This document shows positions 16,682-25,303 of a DNA stretch of 64,000 nt, one piece after another; the first letter of the stretch is position 1; each line of letters opens with the position of its first letter. The translations under genes and the position numbers were made by a program. This stretch comes from Verrucomicrobiales bacterium. Its GTDB lineage: Bacteria > Verrucomicrobiota > Verrucomicrobiia > Verrucomicrobiales > DEV007. The DNA is taken from NCBI GenBank assembly GCA_029213005.1, contig JARGPI010000010.1:124001-188000 (forward strand), written 5' to 3'. The notes beneath the pieces were generated by a model, which saw only the letters and a list, made by a program, of their open reading frames with translations, made no database searches and was not told the DNA's origin.

Positions 16682-18739
16682 TTAAGGTTTCTCGATAGCT
16701 TTGAACAGCGCATCTACCATCTGATTCTTCTGAACCGGCGTAAGTATAGAGGAGTAAATCGCTATCGCGGGCATCTCGACGGCCCTACGCTGGCTCGCTC
16801 TCTTTGGAAACATCAAATTCCCGAATTCATAGTTCGAAAGACGGAGCGGACCGTCCAGTTTCAGAGGCACCACTTTATCTCCCGGCAACACCTGTCTACC
16901 CTCCCGTGACCGTTGATATAGCGAGAGGGTATCCTTATCCGCATCGATCTCGATAATCACGGCTCGATATTGCTTTGCAGGCAATACCAGAGAAGCTGCA
17001 TTTTCCGTGTCCGACACGATCGCTCGTAGTCGATTGTTTATAAATACTGTTCTGATTGGCTTAGCGAGAAACTCACCGTTGGCATCGTTGACAGAGAATC
17101 GAAAAATCGAACCGGAGGCGTTTGCTGGCAGGCTCACGATCATCGCGAAGGTAAATTGAGATGACGTAATTTCCTGTCGTCTTGCCGATTGAGCGGTGAG
17201 TGACAGCTTTTGCCCGGAATTAAAAACGATCGTTCTCTGTCCCTCCTGTTTTGTCACGATGGAGGGCACCATCTTATCATCTTCGGTTCTCTTGAGGAGG
17301 TGAAATTTATTGATCCCCTGAGCGGCATTGCTGATCGCCCCGAGAGTCTCGCCGGGACTATCAAAATCGTAAGGCTCTCCCTCCCGATTCTGTAGTTCGC
17401 CATTAACGGAATAGTAGGCAAAATTCGTCCCGGGCGATGGTAGTTGAGGTAGTTTCGCGGAACGCCGACTTTCATACATCGGAAGTGCCGATGAGGAAAC
17501 CGGGCTACCTTTCTGAATTTGAGGTTTTGCCGGAGCAGGTTTCACCACGCGCCTCTGCTCAGCTTCAAGGGCGAGGCGCTCTTTCTCTTCGATTCTTTTC
17601 CTTTCCCGGCGATCCCCGGCAATCACGAATCCCGCCACGATGATCAGAATCGCGAGGGATCCTACCAGTCCGAAGATCGCCTTTCGTGAAACCGGCTCGG
17701 GTTTCGGCTTAGGCTGATAGCGTCCCGTGATGAGTTTTGAATCGCCGGAGGAGGGTCCGGAGGGCCGGGGAACCACGGGAGTCATCGGTGACGGCGAACT
17801 TACAATCTGCCGGGTATCTTCGAGGACTCGGGGCTGCGTAACCGGCTGAGCAGTGGCGACCACGGGAACCACCAGTTTCGCGGTGGGAATTGAATCGGTC
17901 AGTGATTCGTTGGTTAACTTTTTGGCGCGGATAAAGGATTGAAGGGCCGTCAGCGCATCATTCGGTCGTTCCGATGGATGGAGAGAAATCAGGGACATCA
18001 CCCAACGGCACACCGCAATCGGGATATCGGGACGCAGATTTTCCAGAGCCACGACTTTTCCGGCGAGATGATTGTTCATCGTCTCTGCCATACTGCTTCC
18101 ATTGAAAGGTGGTTTTTGGGTAAGCGAAAAATAGAGCACACACCCGAGTGAATAGAGGTCGGTTCGCTGGTCGAGAGGAAACAGTTCGATTTGCTCCGGC
18201 GCAATATAGTCGATCGATCCCAAAAAGGAGCCTTTCTGATCCAGTGTCTGAGTGGAAGGCTCCTGAGCAAATTTGGCCAGACCGAAATCGAGCATTTTAA
18301 TCTGAAACTTCCCTGACGGCAGCCAGCTCAACATGATGTTGGCCGGTTTGATATCCCGGTGGAGAAGATTCATTTTATGAGCGGCGATCAGTGCATCCAG
18401 AATCTGATCGGCGACTTCGTAAAAGTCACTCTCTGAGAGGGCGCCCTCGGAGATCAAATCCTTGAGAGTGTCCCCCTCGATTAATTCAAAAACCACAAAG
18501 GGGCCCTGATCGTCCTCCCCGAATTCAAAAATGGTGACAATATTGGGATGGGAAAGCGAGGCGAGCGCTTTAGCCTCTGACGCGAGGGAATTTTCAGCGG
18601 AATCATTCAAGCGGGTTTCCTCCATCGGAAGAAGCCGTTTGATTGCAACATCGCGCCCGAGGTGATGGTCGAATGCTTGATAAACGGCACCGATACCTCC
18701 ACGACCTAAACGTCCCTTAATTTCGTATCGATCTGCCAT
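16682..18739 (-). CDS. Membrane Ser/Thr protein kinase with extracytoplasmic C-terminal domain
   Basis: 685 residues from the ATG at 18739; an in-frame TTG two codons upstream is possible. The kinase domain spans about 1-275: glycine loop GRGGIGAVY, Lys34, HRDIKPAN at 127-134, DFG at 151-153, APE at 180-182 and the RTDLYSLGCVLY segment. A Pro/Ser-rich linker follows at about 285-350, then one membrane helix at about 354-374. The periplasmic part from about 450 looks like a concanavalin-type sensor (FTFAMIVSLPANASGSIFRFSV, RAVIIEIDADKDTLSLYQRS). This PknB-like layout suggests that an outside signal controls phosphorylation inside. Its targets are unknown. Confidence 0.9.
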   Translation of the reverse strand: MADRYEIKGRLGRGGIGAVYQAFDHHLGRDVAIKRLLPMEETRLNDSAENSLASEAKALASLSHPNIVTIFEFGEDDQGPFVVFELIEGDTLKDLISEGALSESDFYEVADQILDALIAAHKMNLLHRDIKPANIMLSWLPSGKFQIKMLDFGLAKFAQEPSTQTLDQKGSFLGSIDYIAPEQIELFPLDQRTDLYSLGCVLYFSLTQKPPFNGSSMAETMNNHLAGKVVALENLRPDIPIAVCRWVMSLISLHPSERPNDALTALQSFIRAKKLTNESLTDSIPTAKLVVPVVATAQPVTQPRVLEDTRQIVSSPSPMTPVVPRPSGPSSGDSKLITGRYQPKPKPEPVSRKAIFGLVGSLAILIIVAGFVIAGDRRERKRIEEKERLALEAEQRRVVKPAPAKPQIQKGSPVSSSALPMYESRRSAKLPQLPSPGTNFAYYSVNGELQNREGEPYDFDSPGETLGAISNAAQGINKFHLLKRTEDDKMVPSIVTKQEGQRTIVFNSGQKLSLTAQSARRQEITSSQFTFAMIVSLPANASGSIFRFSVNDANGEFLAKPIRTVFINNRLRAIVSDTENAASLVLPAKQYRAVIIEIDADKDTLSLYQRSREGRQVLPGDKVVPLKLDGPLRLSNYEFGNLMFPKRASQRRAVEMPAIAIYSSILTPVQKNQMVDALFKAIEKP

Positions 18740-18859
18740 TATCAAAGATTACTCCGCAACGAGGCGGAAGGCATAAGCCCACTTATCCCGGCCCTCGGGT
18801 TACCCCGGAAAAGATAAGGATATTCCAATGATTTGGCTAGGAGAAATAGCCGTTCCCGA

Positions 18860-19417
18860 TCACAATGTCGGGGGATGCTTCGGAGGAAGACCGCGCTTCT
18901 GATAAGGCTCCCCCGGATAAAACAGAAATCCCGGGTTGGGATTGATGAGTTGGTATTTCGTGAGTCGGAACTCGGGCAACTCAAGGTTGGAGTTCGGGTC
19001 GTAGACCTTCTTGCCGTTGAAATTCCCCCACAACCGGTATTCCGAATTGTGATCGTAACCGTGGGCCCGCCCCCCGTCGTGAGCCACTTCCTGAAGACGG
19101 TCGGGTTGATGCATCACCGATTCATTGATAACAACCAGAGTCGAATTTTCCCAGGTTTCGCCGGGTTTTCTGATATAGCCCCAGTATCGGGTTCCTTCGG
19201 TAAACCAGCGACGACCGATATAATAATCGCCCCTCGGTTCATTGGCGATCTGCGCATTCCGCTGCATGACGGCGCCGGATTTCATTCGGGAAGCCGGAAG
19301 CGTCTTTGCTCCGCCGCCACCTGAGTAGCCTGAAGTCGAGCAGGACGTGAGTCCTGCAGAGAGCACCACCAATGCGGCTATCCCTCCTAAAAATTGTGTT
19401 TTTGCTCGGCTCGTCAT
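18860..19417 (-). CDS. Lipoprotein of unknown function
   Basis: 185 residues from the ATG at 19417 (MTSRAKTQFLGG), chosen because a signal and lipobox (LVVLSAGLTSC, Cys at about 26) follow directly; the longer frame upstream has no signal. The mature part begins with a Ser/Gly linker and is rich in Tyr, Trp and Asn (YYIGRRWFTEGTRYWGYIRKPGE, NESVMHQPDRLQEVAHDGGRAHGYDHNSEYRLWGNFNGKKVYDPNSN). It recalls verrucomicrobial/planctomycete envelope lipoproteins with a C-terminal YDPNSN..P...L segment. It lies between the kinase and LRR genes on the same strand. Function unknown. Confidence 0.65.
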   Translation of the reverse strand: MTSRAKTQFLGGIAALVVLSAGLTSCSTSGYSGGGGAKTLPASRMKSGAVMQRNAQIANEPRGDYYIGRRWFTEGTRYWGYIRKPGETWENSTLVVINESVMHQPDRLQEVAHDGGRAHGYDHNSEYRLWGNFNGKKVYDPNSNLELPEFRLTKYQLINPNPGFLFYPGEPYQKRGLPPKHPPTL

Positions 19418-19511
19418 GTTTCGCCCTAACGATAAATAAAAATCCCCCACCATGCAATACGATCTTGCCTCCGATTTCTTTCCAGTATTTTGAAAAGAGT
19501 CAATCAATGTT

Positions 19512-20753
19512 TCATTCAGGAATGGAGAAATCGAACACGGTATCGGGAAGCAATTCCTGAAGCGGTTCGACATCGGCTGCGATCACTCCGGTGTCACCCA
19601 GTCTGACAAAGGCGAGGTTCCGGTTGTGCTCCAATTGCTGCACATTCTTGATTTTCGGACAGTGTAGAAGTGATAGCCGAATCAGCCCGGTTACCGATTT
19701 CAACGCTTCGATATCCTCCAGTGCGGTGCAGCTGTTTAAATCGACGTGCTGCAGTTCAGTCGCCACTTCAAGCCCTGCCAGGCTTACCAGTTTGTCACAG
19801 CGAATCACCCCCAGATATTCGCTTACGGTGGGCGGAATCCCCTGAAGCGACTGAATATTGGGACAGGATTCGAGGTGGAATTCCCTAAGGGTCTGCAATT
19901 TGGAAAATGGTTCAAGATTGGTGAGACTGCCCTGACCGGCGAGCCGCAGCACTTCGAGCTTCGGCAAATTCCCGATCACTGAAAAATCGACCAGTTCCAC
20001 ATTCCTCATATCGAGCACAATTAACTCGGCGAGCTTTTCGACGCCTTTGAGATGTTTTAATTTCTGACAGTTGCTGATATCCAGGTCGGTTAAGTGGATG
20101 AGATTTTCCAGCCCGACGATCTCGTCGATTAGCATACAACTGTCGAGATAGAGCTGTTTCAGGCTCGCCCGCGCGGTCACGTCGAGCCGCTCGAGGCTCC
20201 GGGAACCACTCAGGTACAAATTCTCCAACTTCGGCAGGTCACCGAACTCCAGCTTCTGAAGAATGGGCGACGCGGTCAGATCCAGCGTCACCAGCGAAGG
20301 CAAATCCCGAATCTCGGAAACATCCGCCAAAACGGCATTGTGAGACAAAATGATCTCCGAGAGATGAGGCATCCCCGCGATTCCCGTTGCGGAAGCCAGT
20401 TTCGGGCAATCGACCGCAATGATTGACCGGAGGTTTTGAAGCCGGGCCACCCCTTCAAAGCTTTTTAAATTCGGATTTCCCGTCAGATCGAGCACCCACG
20501 GGACCAGAGGCGTTCCATCCTCCATCCGTTCCGCCCGCTCGATCAGCTCCGCCAACTTGTTCAGGTTCGTGATTTTCGGGCTGGATGCGGTGAGATGAAC
20601 CTCGTCATTAAAAATGTTGAAGGTCACCTGATAGGTATTTTTCAACTGGTTGAGAGCCTTGCTGCGATCTTCCGCCTTCCACTTGGCGAGGATGAGCGCG
20701 ACCACAAGAATCGCGAATCCAAAGAGGACAACTTTTGCAAAACCAGTTTTCAT
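19512..20753 (-). CDS. Membrane-anchored leucine-rich-repeat protein
   Basis: 413 residues from the ATG at 20753, which has AAGGAG directly upstream. A longer frame reading MYRVQS comes from the dyad repeat and is not real. An N-terminal membrane anchor (VVLFGFAILVVALILA) is followed by about 14 leucine-rich repeats of the PLxxLxxLxLxxC type (LENLYLSGSRSLERL, LTDLDISNCQKLKHL, LQHVDLNSCTALEDI). LRR proteins bind other proteins; here it would face the periplasm or surface. No catalytic domain. It is upstream of the lipoprotein and kinase genes on the same strand. Confidence 0.85.
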   Translation of the reverse strand: MKTGFAKVVLFGFAILVVALILAKWKAEDRSKALNQLKNTYQVTFNIFNDEVHLTASSPKITNLNKLAELIERAERMEDGTPLVPWVLDLTGNPNLKSFEGVARLQNLRSIIAVDCPKLASATGIAGMPHLSEIILSHNAVLADVSEIRDLPSLVTLDLTASPILQKLEFGDLPKLENLYLSGSRSLERLDVTARASLKQLYLDSCMLIDEIVGLENLIHLTDLDISNCQKLKHLKGVEKLAELIVLDMRNVELVDFSVIGNLPKLEVLRLAGQGSLTNLEPFSKLQTLREFHLESCPNIQSLQGIPPTVSEYLGVIRCDKLVSLAGLEVATELQHVDLNSCTALEDIEALKSVTGLIRLSLLHCPKIKNVQQLEHNRNLAFVRLGDTGVIAADVEPLQELLPDTVFDFSIPE

Positions 20754-20766
20754 ACTCCTTATAAAA

Positions 20767-20806
20767 ATTGTACAGGGTACAATCTGAGACTGTACCCTAT
20801 ACAATC
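20767..20806. repeat. Paired TGTAC-n3-GTACA dyad repeat, copy 3 (inverted arrangement)
   Basis: TGTACAGGGTACA (20769-20781) is followed by the reverse-oriented TGTACCCTATACA (20791-20803), with centres 22 bp apart. Because the two units are inverted, the whole 40-bp site can form one long hairpin. It lies 13 nt upstream of the LRR-gene start codon. Confidence 0.9.
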
Positions 20807-20956
20807 CGAATCACCCACCTGCTGAGGCGGTCAATTTCGGTCGAAATCTAAGCCATCCTGACCAAATGCAAACGGCAATCAAAACTGATTTTAAAGTCCT
20901 GTGAAAAATTCCGGATCTAATCCGTCCACTTATCTGCATCCCCCGTTAACCGTCGC

Positions 20957-20973
20957 TTGACCTTAAAGTCAAA
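20957..20973. promoter_or_regulatory. TTGAC/GTCAA dyad upstream of the two-TM protein gene
   Basis: TTGAC-CTTAAA-GTCAA is a 5-bp perfect dyad about 45 nt upstream of the ATG at 21018, in the divergent gap with the LRR gene. It could be an operator or contain a -35 element; no matching regulator is identified. Confidence 0.3.
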
Positions 20974-21017
20974 ATCCACCAATATTCTTAGTTAAACACC
21001 ACCTGCCACCTAAAAAC

Positions 21018-21608
21018 ATGGACACATTGATCGCAGAAGCAGAGTCATTCACCAACGAACACGTGCTGAAAACTATGGCATGGGTTTTTACCATGCTCTC
21101 GGGAGTCGCCAGTATTACTCTGACGATTCATAAATTCGGACTTCCCAAGTGGAAGCAAATCTCGCTCATCGTAGGTGTCCTCGGGTTCGGGCTTCTTATG
21201 GTTCTCGTCGTAATCCCGAGTATGAGCACCTTTTCCGGACCGCAGGTCATCAGCGTGCAGGAGACCAATCAACTTCAGGCACTGGCCAGTGAGCTCGGCG
21301 ATTACAGTGGTGGATACGAACGAACCGAGGAGGGATTCGTTTCCAAGCCGGTACGGGGAGAGGTCAAACGTGTATCAAAATTCGTCTATGCGGTGATGCA
21401 TCCCAACGGCCATTTCGACGCGATTTACAGCGGAGACTTCTTCAAAGCCAATTTGGACGGAGCCACCATTAACTGCGAATTGATCGATCTTGGAGATGAC
21501 CGTATCTTGATTGTGAAGGGCTCAGAAGCCGAATTTGTGGACCTGAAGTCCAGTCAGGATGATAATACCTTCAAAATCCGCAGAGTCCCCGTTCCAAAAC
21601 AAGCCTAA
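21018..21608 (+). CDS. Two-TM membrane protein of unknown function
   Basis: 196 residues. Two membrane helices lie at about 18-40 (MAWVFTMLSGVASITLTI) and 48-70 (ISLIVGVLGFGLLMVLVVI), with a short basic turn between them (GLPKWKQ). A soluble C-terminal domain of about 125 residues follows (GYERTEEGFVSKPVRGEVKRVSKFVYAVMHPNGHFDAIYSGDFFKANLDG), probably a small beta-rich fold. No family recognised. The next gene starts 49 nt downstream on the same strand and encodes a small secreted protein, so the two may be co-transcribed. Confidence 0.6.
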   Translation: MDTLIAEAESFTNEHVLKTMAWVFTMLSGVASITLTIHKFGLPKWKQISLIVGVLGFGLLMVLVVIPSMSTFSGPQVISVQETNQLQALASELGDYSGGYERTEEGFVSKPVRGEVKRVSKFVYAVMHPNGHFDAIYSGDFFKANLDGATINCELIDLGDDRILIVKGSEAEFVDLKSSQDDNTFKIRRVPVPKQA

Positions 21609-21657
21609 CTAACCGTCATTTTTGCATTAATTCTATTCAACTTCGTCCATAACATAT

Positions 21658-22059
21658 ATGAAACTACGAAAATTCTACTCCACCCTCCTTGCCGTAGTCG
21701 CAATCGGAATCGCCTCACCTGCCTTCGCTGAAAAAGTCGGCGTAACTTTCGCCGGGGATGATGCCCTTGAATCTTCAATTTCCAGCGCCCTGAAAGCAGA
21801 CGGTCACCAGATCGTAGACATCGCCTCCGCAGCACGCAATGTGAGGCTCGATTCTGTGGCAGCGGCCTCCATCGGCAAGTCAACTGGAGCAGATATTATC
21901 GTGTCCGGAAAGAAACTGGGCAAGGTTGTGATTTTGAAAGTGTTAAGCACAAAGAACGACACGGTCGCCGGTGGAACCTGTCCAGCAGATGACCCCGGAG
22001 CAGCCGCCGATCAGGTCAAAAAAATCATTGCTGACAACAAGGCAAAATTGACCCAGTAG
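21658..22059 (+). CDS. Small secreted protein, possibly FlgO/CsgG-like fold
   Basis: 133 residues with a clean Sec signal ending AFA|EKVGV. The mature part alternates strand and helix (VGVTFAGDDALESSISSALKADGHQIVDIASA, SIGKSTGADIIVSGKKLGKVVILKVLSTKNDTV). The 'GADIIVSGK' strand after a helix recalls the alpha/beta fold of FlgO, CsgG and TolB-N domains that assemble in the envelope. The match is topological only. A strong terminator follows. Confidence 0.55.
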   Translation: MKLRKFYSTLLAVVAIGIASPAFAEKVGVTFAGDDALESSISSALKADGHQIVDIASAARNVRLDSVAAASIGKSTGADIIVSGKKLGKVVILKVLSTKNDTVAGGTCPADDPGAAADQVKKIIADNKAKLTQ

Positions 22060-22091
22060 ATCGCGTTTTTTCTACAAATCATTGCTAATTG

Positions 22092-22121
22092 GAAACGAAC
22101 CTTCGGGTTCGTTTCTTTGTT
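22092..22121 (+). terminator. Terminator with TTCG tetraloop
   Basis: GAAACGAACC, a TTCG loop and GGTTCGTTTC form a perfect 10-bp stem followed by TTTGTTT. It ends the unit that finishes at 22059. Confidence 0.9.
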
Positions 22122-22202
22122 TATAGCATCGGCATTGTCGTGAAATATGAGTTGACGGGTCATAGGGTTTCATGGTTTTTAGGGGCAACACACTCACATC
22201 CT

Positions 22203-23519
22203 ATGAATCCAAAGCGTCTCTTGCTTCTTTGCCTTCTCCTTCCGCTCTCAGCAGCACTTGGACAGGGATCACTTTACGAGCTGAACTTCCCGTCCAGCAG
22301 CCATCCTTTCCCCGATAACGTCGGGAGTTCAAAGGTCAATCCCGGTATCGCCACCGGTTCCAGCTCAGGGATCTATATGCGATTCGGGGAAGACATCGCA
22401 AAGCTTTGCGCCAACTACGGCATCCCACTCACCTCAAGCGATCCGAACCGCTATCGCTACCCGAAATTCCGCGTTAACGTTTACGCAACACAGGGTGGTT
22501 TTGATAGTGTAAAGCGCCTCCGCTACGAAAGAGAAGTGCAGCTCGCCATCGTCCAGTCGGACCTTCGCTATTTTGCCACCCAGCGGATCAAAGACGAATA
22601 CGATCCCAAGAAGCGGGAAGCCTGGCGTCAAATCGCGGACGAAATCAAATTGGTTCTACCTCTCTACCGGGAGAAAGTTCACATTCTGGTTCGCCCCAAG
22701 GACAAAGACCGTTTTAAAGACCTCACCGGATTGATGAAAGCCGGTGCGACCGTCAATGTTGGCCAGATCAGTTCCGGCGGCATGATCACCTGTCTCATGC
22801 TCGAAGAGATCATCAAAAATTCCCGCGAATGGAAAAGCGGCGGGAACCGCACCTGGAAGCCACGCTACCATCCTGAAGATGCCGCACTCGACATGCTGGC
22901 AGGCACCAATCCCCGTGACCGGGTCGATGCTGTGATTCTTGTCGGCGGAGTTCCTTATCCAGCTTTGAAAAACTATGGCGTAAACTGGGCCGTGAAAAAA
23001 GGTCTCTTTAAAGCCGGGGTTGAATCCCAGCCCGAGCTGGCCCTCCTCCCCGTCGGAGCCGAGGCGCAGGACATTCTCGCCAACTCAGAGTTCGGTGGCT
23101 ATCACAAAGATCAAATCAATGTGCAGGACTACGAATTTATGGGGCAGAGCGCAGAAGTGGTCGACACCGTCGGAGTTTACTCCTGCCTGGTTACCCACAG
23201 CTCCTACACTCCCAAGTCGAGCGAGCCTCATAAAATTGAATGGGTTCGCCACATTCTTTTCCGCATCCTGACCAAACTCGATCCGACCAGCGATTACGGA
23301 CTTCCTCACGATTTTGGAGTTCCCCGCGCCGGAGACAAATGGAAAGAAGTTCAGCCCATCGCCGGTTTGGGTTCAGAAGCGAAATACGAAGAACTTTACG
23401 GTTGGCCACGTCACGATGACCCGATCCTGAGAGAAATGCTTGATCTCTGGAGTCAGGGAACCAATTCCGCCGGTGGTGGCCCCTCAACCTCAGTGGTTGA
23501 CCCAATCAAACTGTTCTAA
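22203..23519 (+). CDS. TAXI-family (TRAP-type) periplasmic solute-binding protein
   Basis: 438 residues from the ATG at 22203. The frame is open further upstream, but that part crosses the preceding terminator. A Sec signal (LLLLCLLLPLSAALGQG) is followed by features of TAXI/NMT1-like binding proteins: ATGSSSGIYMRFGEDIAKLC near the start, then VNVYATQGGFDSVKRLRYEREVQLAIVQSDL, the VHILVRPKDKDRFKDLTGL strand, VNVGQISSGGM and a VYSCLVTHS region. These proteins bind carboxylates for TRAP transporters. No DctM/DctQ-like membrane subunit is in the window, and the protein is longer than usual (~320). Orphan receptor or different role. Confidence 0.75.
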   Translation: MNPKRLLLLCLLLPLSAALGQGSLYELNFPSSSHPFPDNVGSSKVNPGIATGSSSGIYMRFGEDIAKLCANYGIPLTSSDPNRYRYPKFRVNVYATQGGFDSVKRLRYEREVQLAIVQSDLRYFATQRIKDEYDPKKREAWRQIADEIKLVLPLYREKVHILVRPKDKDRFKDLTGLMKAGATVNVGQISSGGMITCLMLEEIIKNSREWKSGGNRTWKPRYHPEDAALDMLAGTNPRDRVDAVILVGGVPYPALKNYGVNWAVKKGLFKAGVESQPELALLPVGAEAQDILANSEFGGYHKDQINVQDYEFMGQSAEVVDTVGVYSCLVTHSSYTPKSSEPHKIEWVRHILFRILTKLDPTSDYGLPHDFGVPRAGDKWKEVQPIAGLGSEAKYEELYGWPRHDDPILREMLDLWSQGTNSAGGGPSTSVVDPIKLF

Positions 23520-23550
23520 TTCACCCGGTGAAATAACGAACCGATTTTTT

Positions 23551-23580
23551 GAAAAGGCTCACCTCGCGGTGAGCCTTTTC
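23551..23580 (+). terminator. Terminator-like perfect hairpin after the TAXI gene
   Basis: GAAAAGGCTCACC, a TCGC loop and GGTGAGCCTTTTC form a 13-bp perfect stem with an A-tract before and a T-run within its 3' end. It ends 6 nt before the radical-SAM start codon, so it may also act on that gene's leader. Confidence 0.75.
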
Positions 23581-23586
23581 CGTCAC

Positions 23587-24201
23587 ATGGATATCACGAT
23601 CGCAGCGAAAGTCCCCCTTACCGAAGCCGAAGGTCCCGGAAAACGGTTTGCCGTCTGGGTGCAGGGCTGCCCCTTTCGCTGCCCGGGCTGCTGCAATCCT
23701 CAATACCTGAGTTTCAAGAACTCCAGTGCCGTCCAAATTTCGACCGACTCCCTCACCGAAGAAATCCTGGGATATGAAGATGAAATTGAGGGGGTCACCT
23801 TCATCGGAGGCGAACCGATGGCGCAAGCCGGCGCTCTCGCCAAAGTCGCCGAAGCCGTGCGCAAAGCCGGTCTTTCCGTGATGGTATTTTCCGGTTACAC
23901 CCTCGAGCAGCTCGAGGACCAAGGCGATCCCGATTATCCGCAGCGTTTTGCCCTCCTTCAGCAAACCGATCTGCTGGTCGACGGGCAATACGAAAGAGAA
24001 AACGCAATTACCGACCGGAGATGGATTGGCTCCTCCAACCAGAAGGTTCATTTTCTCTCAGATCGATACCTCGATTTGAAAGAACGTTGGCCATCCGCTG
24101 CGAACACCATCGAAATTCGCTACAAAAACGGCGAACTCACGATCAATGGCTTTCCCCACCCCGAAATCACCCGCAAAAATCTCCAGTCATTGAAAAAATG
24201 A
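23587..24201 (+). CDS. NrdG-like radical SAM (4Fe-4S single-cluster) activase
   Basis: 204 residues from the ATG at 23587; a longer in-frame extension overlaps the TAXI gene and is discarded. The cluster motif C-x3-C-x2-C is Cys28, Cys32 and Cys35 in QGCPFRCPGC. The SAM-binding GGEP is at 74-77, and DLLVDGQYE matches the NrdG/PflA-activase core. NrdG activates anaerobic ribonucleotide reductase, but no nrdD lies nearby and the length exceeds NrdG (~155). The next gene overlaps its stop by ATGA and encodes an unknown protein, the probable partner or target. Confidence 0.8.
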   Translation: MDITIAAKVPLTEAEGPGKRFAVWVQGCPFRCPGCCNPQYLSFKNSSAVQISTDSLTEEILGYEDEIEGVTFIGGEPMAQAGALAKVAEAVRKAGLSVMVFSGYTLEQLEDQGDPDYPQRFALLQQTDLLVDGQYERENAITDRRWIGSSNQKVHFLSDRYLDLKERWPSAANTIEIRYKNGELTINGFPHPEITRKNLQSLKK

Positions 24202-25277
24202 GCGAACGGTCGTTTGATCCCGAAACCACCAACCACCATCGCACTGCCCGCCTGGTTTTTGTTCCCTGGTTAGTCCGCTTTTTTAACGATGGCCCGATAA
24301 AAGGCAGCTCGCCATCACTCCCACTAGGCAACCCGGGAGCTCTCACCGACGAGACCGTGCTTGCCGTTCAACGCATCATCAACCGGTCCTGCTGGAAATT
24401 TTTGGCCGGAGAATGCGGTTGGAGGAGGCGGACCGCCGTGTTTCCCGGTAACCGCGACGCCCACTCCATCCGGAGGCTGTGGCAGCAGGGACAGTCCGCT
24501 CCGGAACTGACGTTTTCCGAATCGAGCATTGAACTCCTGATCACAATCTTTAATGCCACGCGGAAAGAAAGCGCACCGCCCTTTTTACCGATTCACCAAT
24601 GCCTCGGAACTAATGGTGATTTGCTAGTGCAGCACCTCGTCTACCAGCGGCTGCGGAGAACCCCGAAAGTCTTCGAAACCGGCGCCTGGACAGCCTCCCC
24701 CTCCTGGTTGTGCAACCCGCTCAATGCCCTCGCTTCGCCAGACCTTTATAGAGACCATGAAGCGCCCCGGATCCACTGGCATCGACTCTTTGATGCCGAC
24801 CTGTCACCTTTCGTCCCCTGGCTGGGAGCCAATCAGGCAATCCTCTGGCATCGCAAAGAAACCACATTTCAGGAAAGCGATCTCGAGGAAAAGCTGGAGT
24901 GGCTCGAGGCTCTCACGGGTTTGATCACTGAATTTATGGCCACTGCCATGGATGCGGAACGAATCGATCTGACCACCTTCCTACTTGAGTGGTTCGCCCT
25001 CCATGCCAAACAAAAGGACACCAACCTGATCCAGTTTCAGAGATTTACCGAAAATCTGTCCCTCCGGGAAAGGCAGAATTCGGCATCCCGATGGGTTCAC
25101 TTTCTCGAGCTGATAACTCCGCTGGAACACGCCGCCCGCGAGGCAACCACCACCCATCCCGTTGAGAGATCCAACTCTCAAAACGCTTTTCTCGCAGCCT
25201 GGGAAGATCTGCCTTTCGATAAAACCGCCGCACCCCTCCGGGAACTGATTCAAAATTTACGTCCCTCGATCAACTGA
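24198..25277 (+). CDS. Unknown protein translationally coupled to the radical-SAM activase
   Basis: 359 residues if started at the ATG in the ATGA overlap (24198). The frame is open upstream inside the radical-SAM gene, but the overlap start is the natural coupled start. No signal peptide or membrane helix. It is rich in Trp, His, Arg and Leu (VFVPWLVRFFNDGPIKG, CWKFLAGECGWRRR, RIHWHRLFDADLSPFVPWLGANQ, FLLEWFALHAKQ) and looks globular and helical. I recognise no family. The coupling to a radical SAM enzyme suggests a substrate, scaffold or regulator of that enzyme. Confidence 0.65.
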   Translation: MSERSFDPETTNHHRTARLVFVPWLVRFFNDGPIKGSSPSLPLGNPGALTDETVLAVQRIINRSCWKFLAGECGWRRRTAVFPGNRDAHSIRRLWQQGQSAPELTFSESSIELLITIFNATRKESAPPFLPIHQCLGTNGDLLVQHLVYQRLRRTPKVFETGAWTASPSWLCNPLNALASPDLYRDHEAPRIHWHRLFDADLSPFVPWLGANQAILWHRKETTFQESDLEEKLEWLEALTGLITEFMATAMDAERIDLTTFLLEWFALHAKQKDTNLIQFQRFTENLSLRERQNSASRWVHFLELITPLEHAAREATTTHPVERSNSQNAFLAAWEDLPFDKTAAPLRELIQNLRPSIN

Positions 25278-25303
25278 CAAATATCGACTACCTCTCTGGA
25301 TAC

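Noticed and set aside
20754..20804. N-terminal MYRVQS extension of the LRR protein
   Set aside because: Encoded by the TGTACAGGGTACA repeat; the ATG at 20753 has a ribosome site and a membrane anchor. The same reasoning discards MYRVQF on the aldehyde dehydrogenase.
23587..24201. Anaerobic ribonucleotide reductase activating protein (nrdG) as a firm name
   Set aside because: Motifs fit, but no nrdD is adjacent, the protein is about 50 residues longer, and it is coupled to an unrelated gene.
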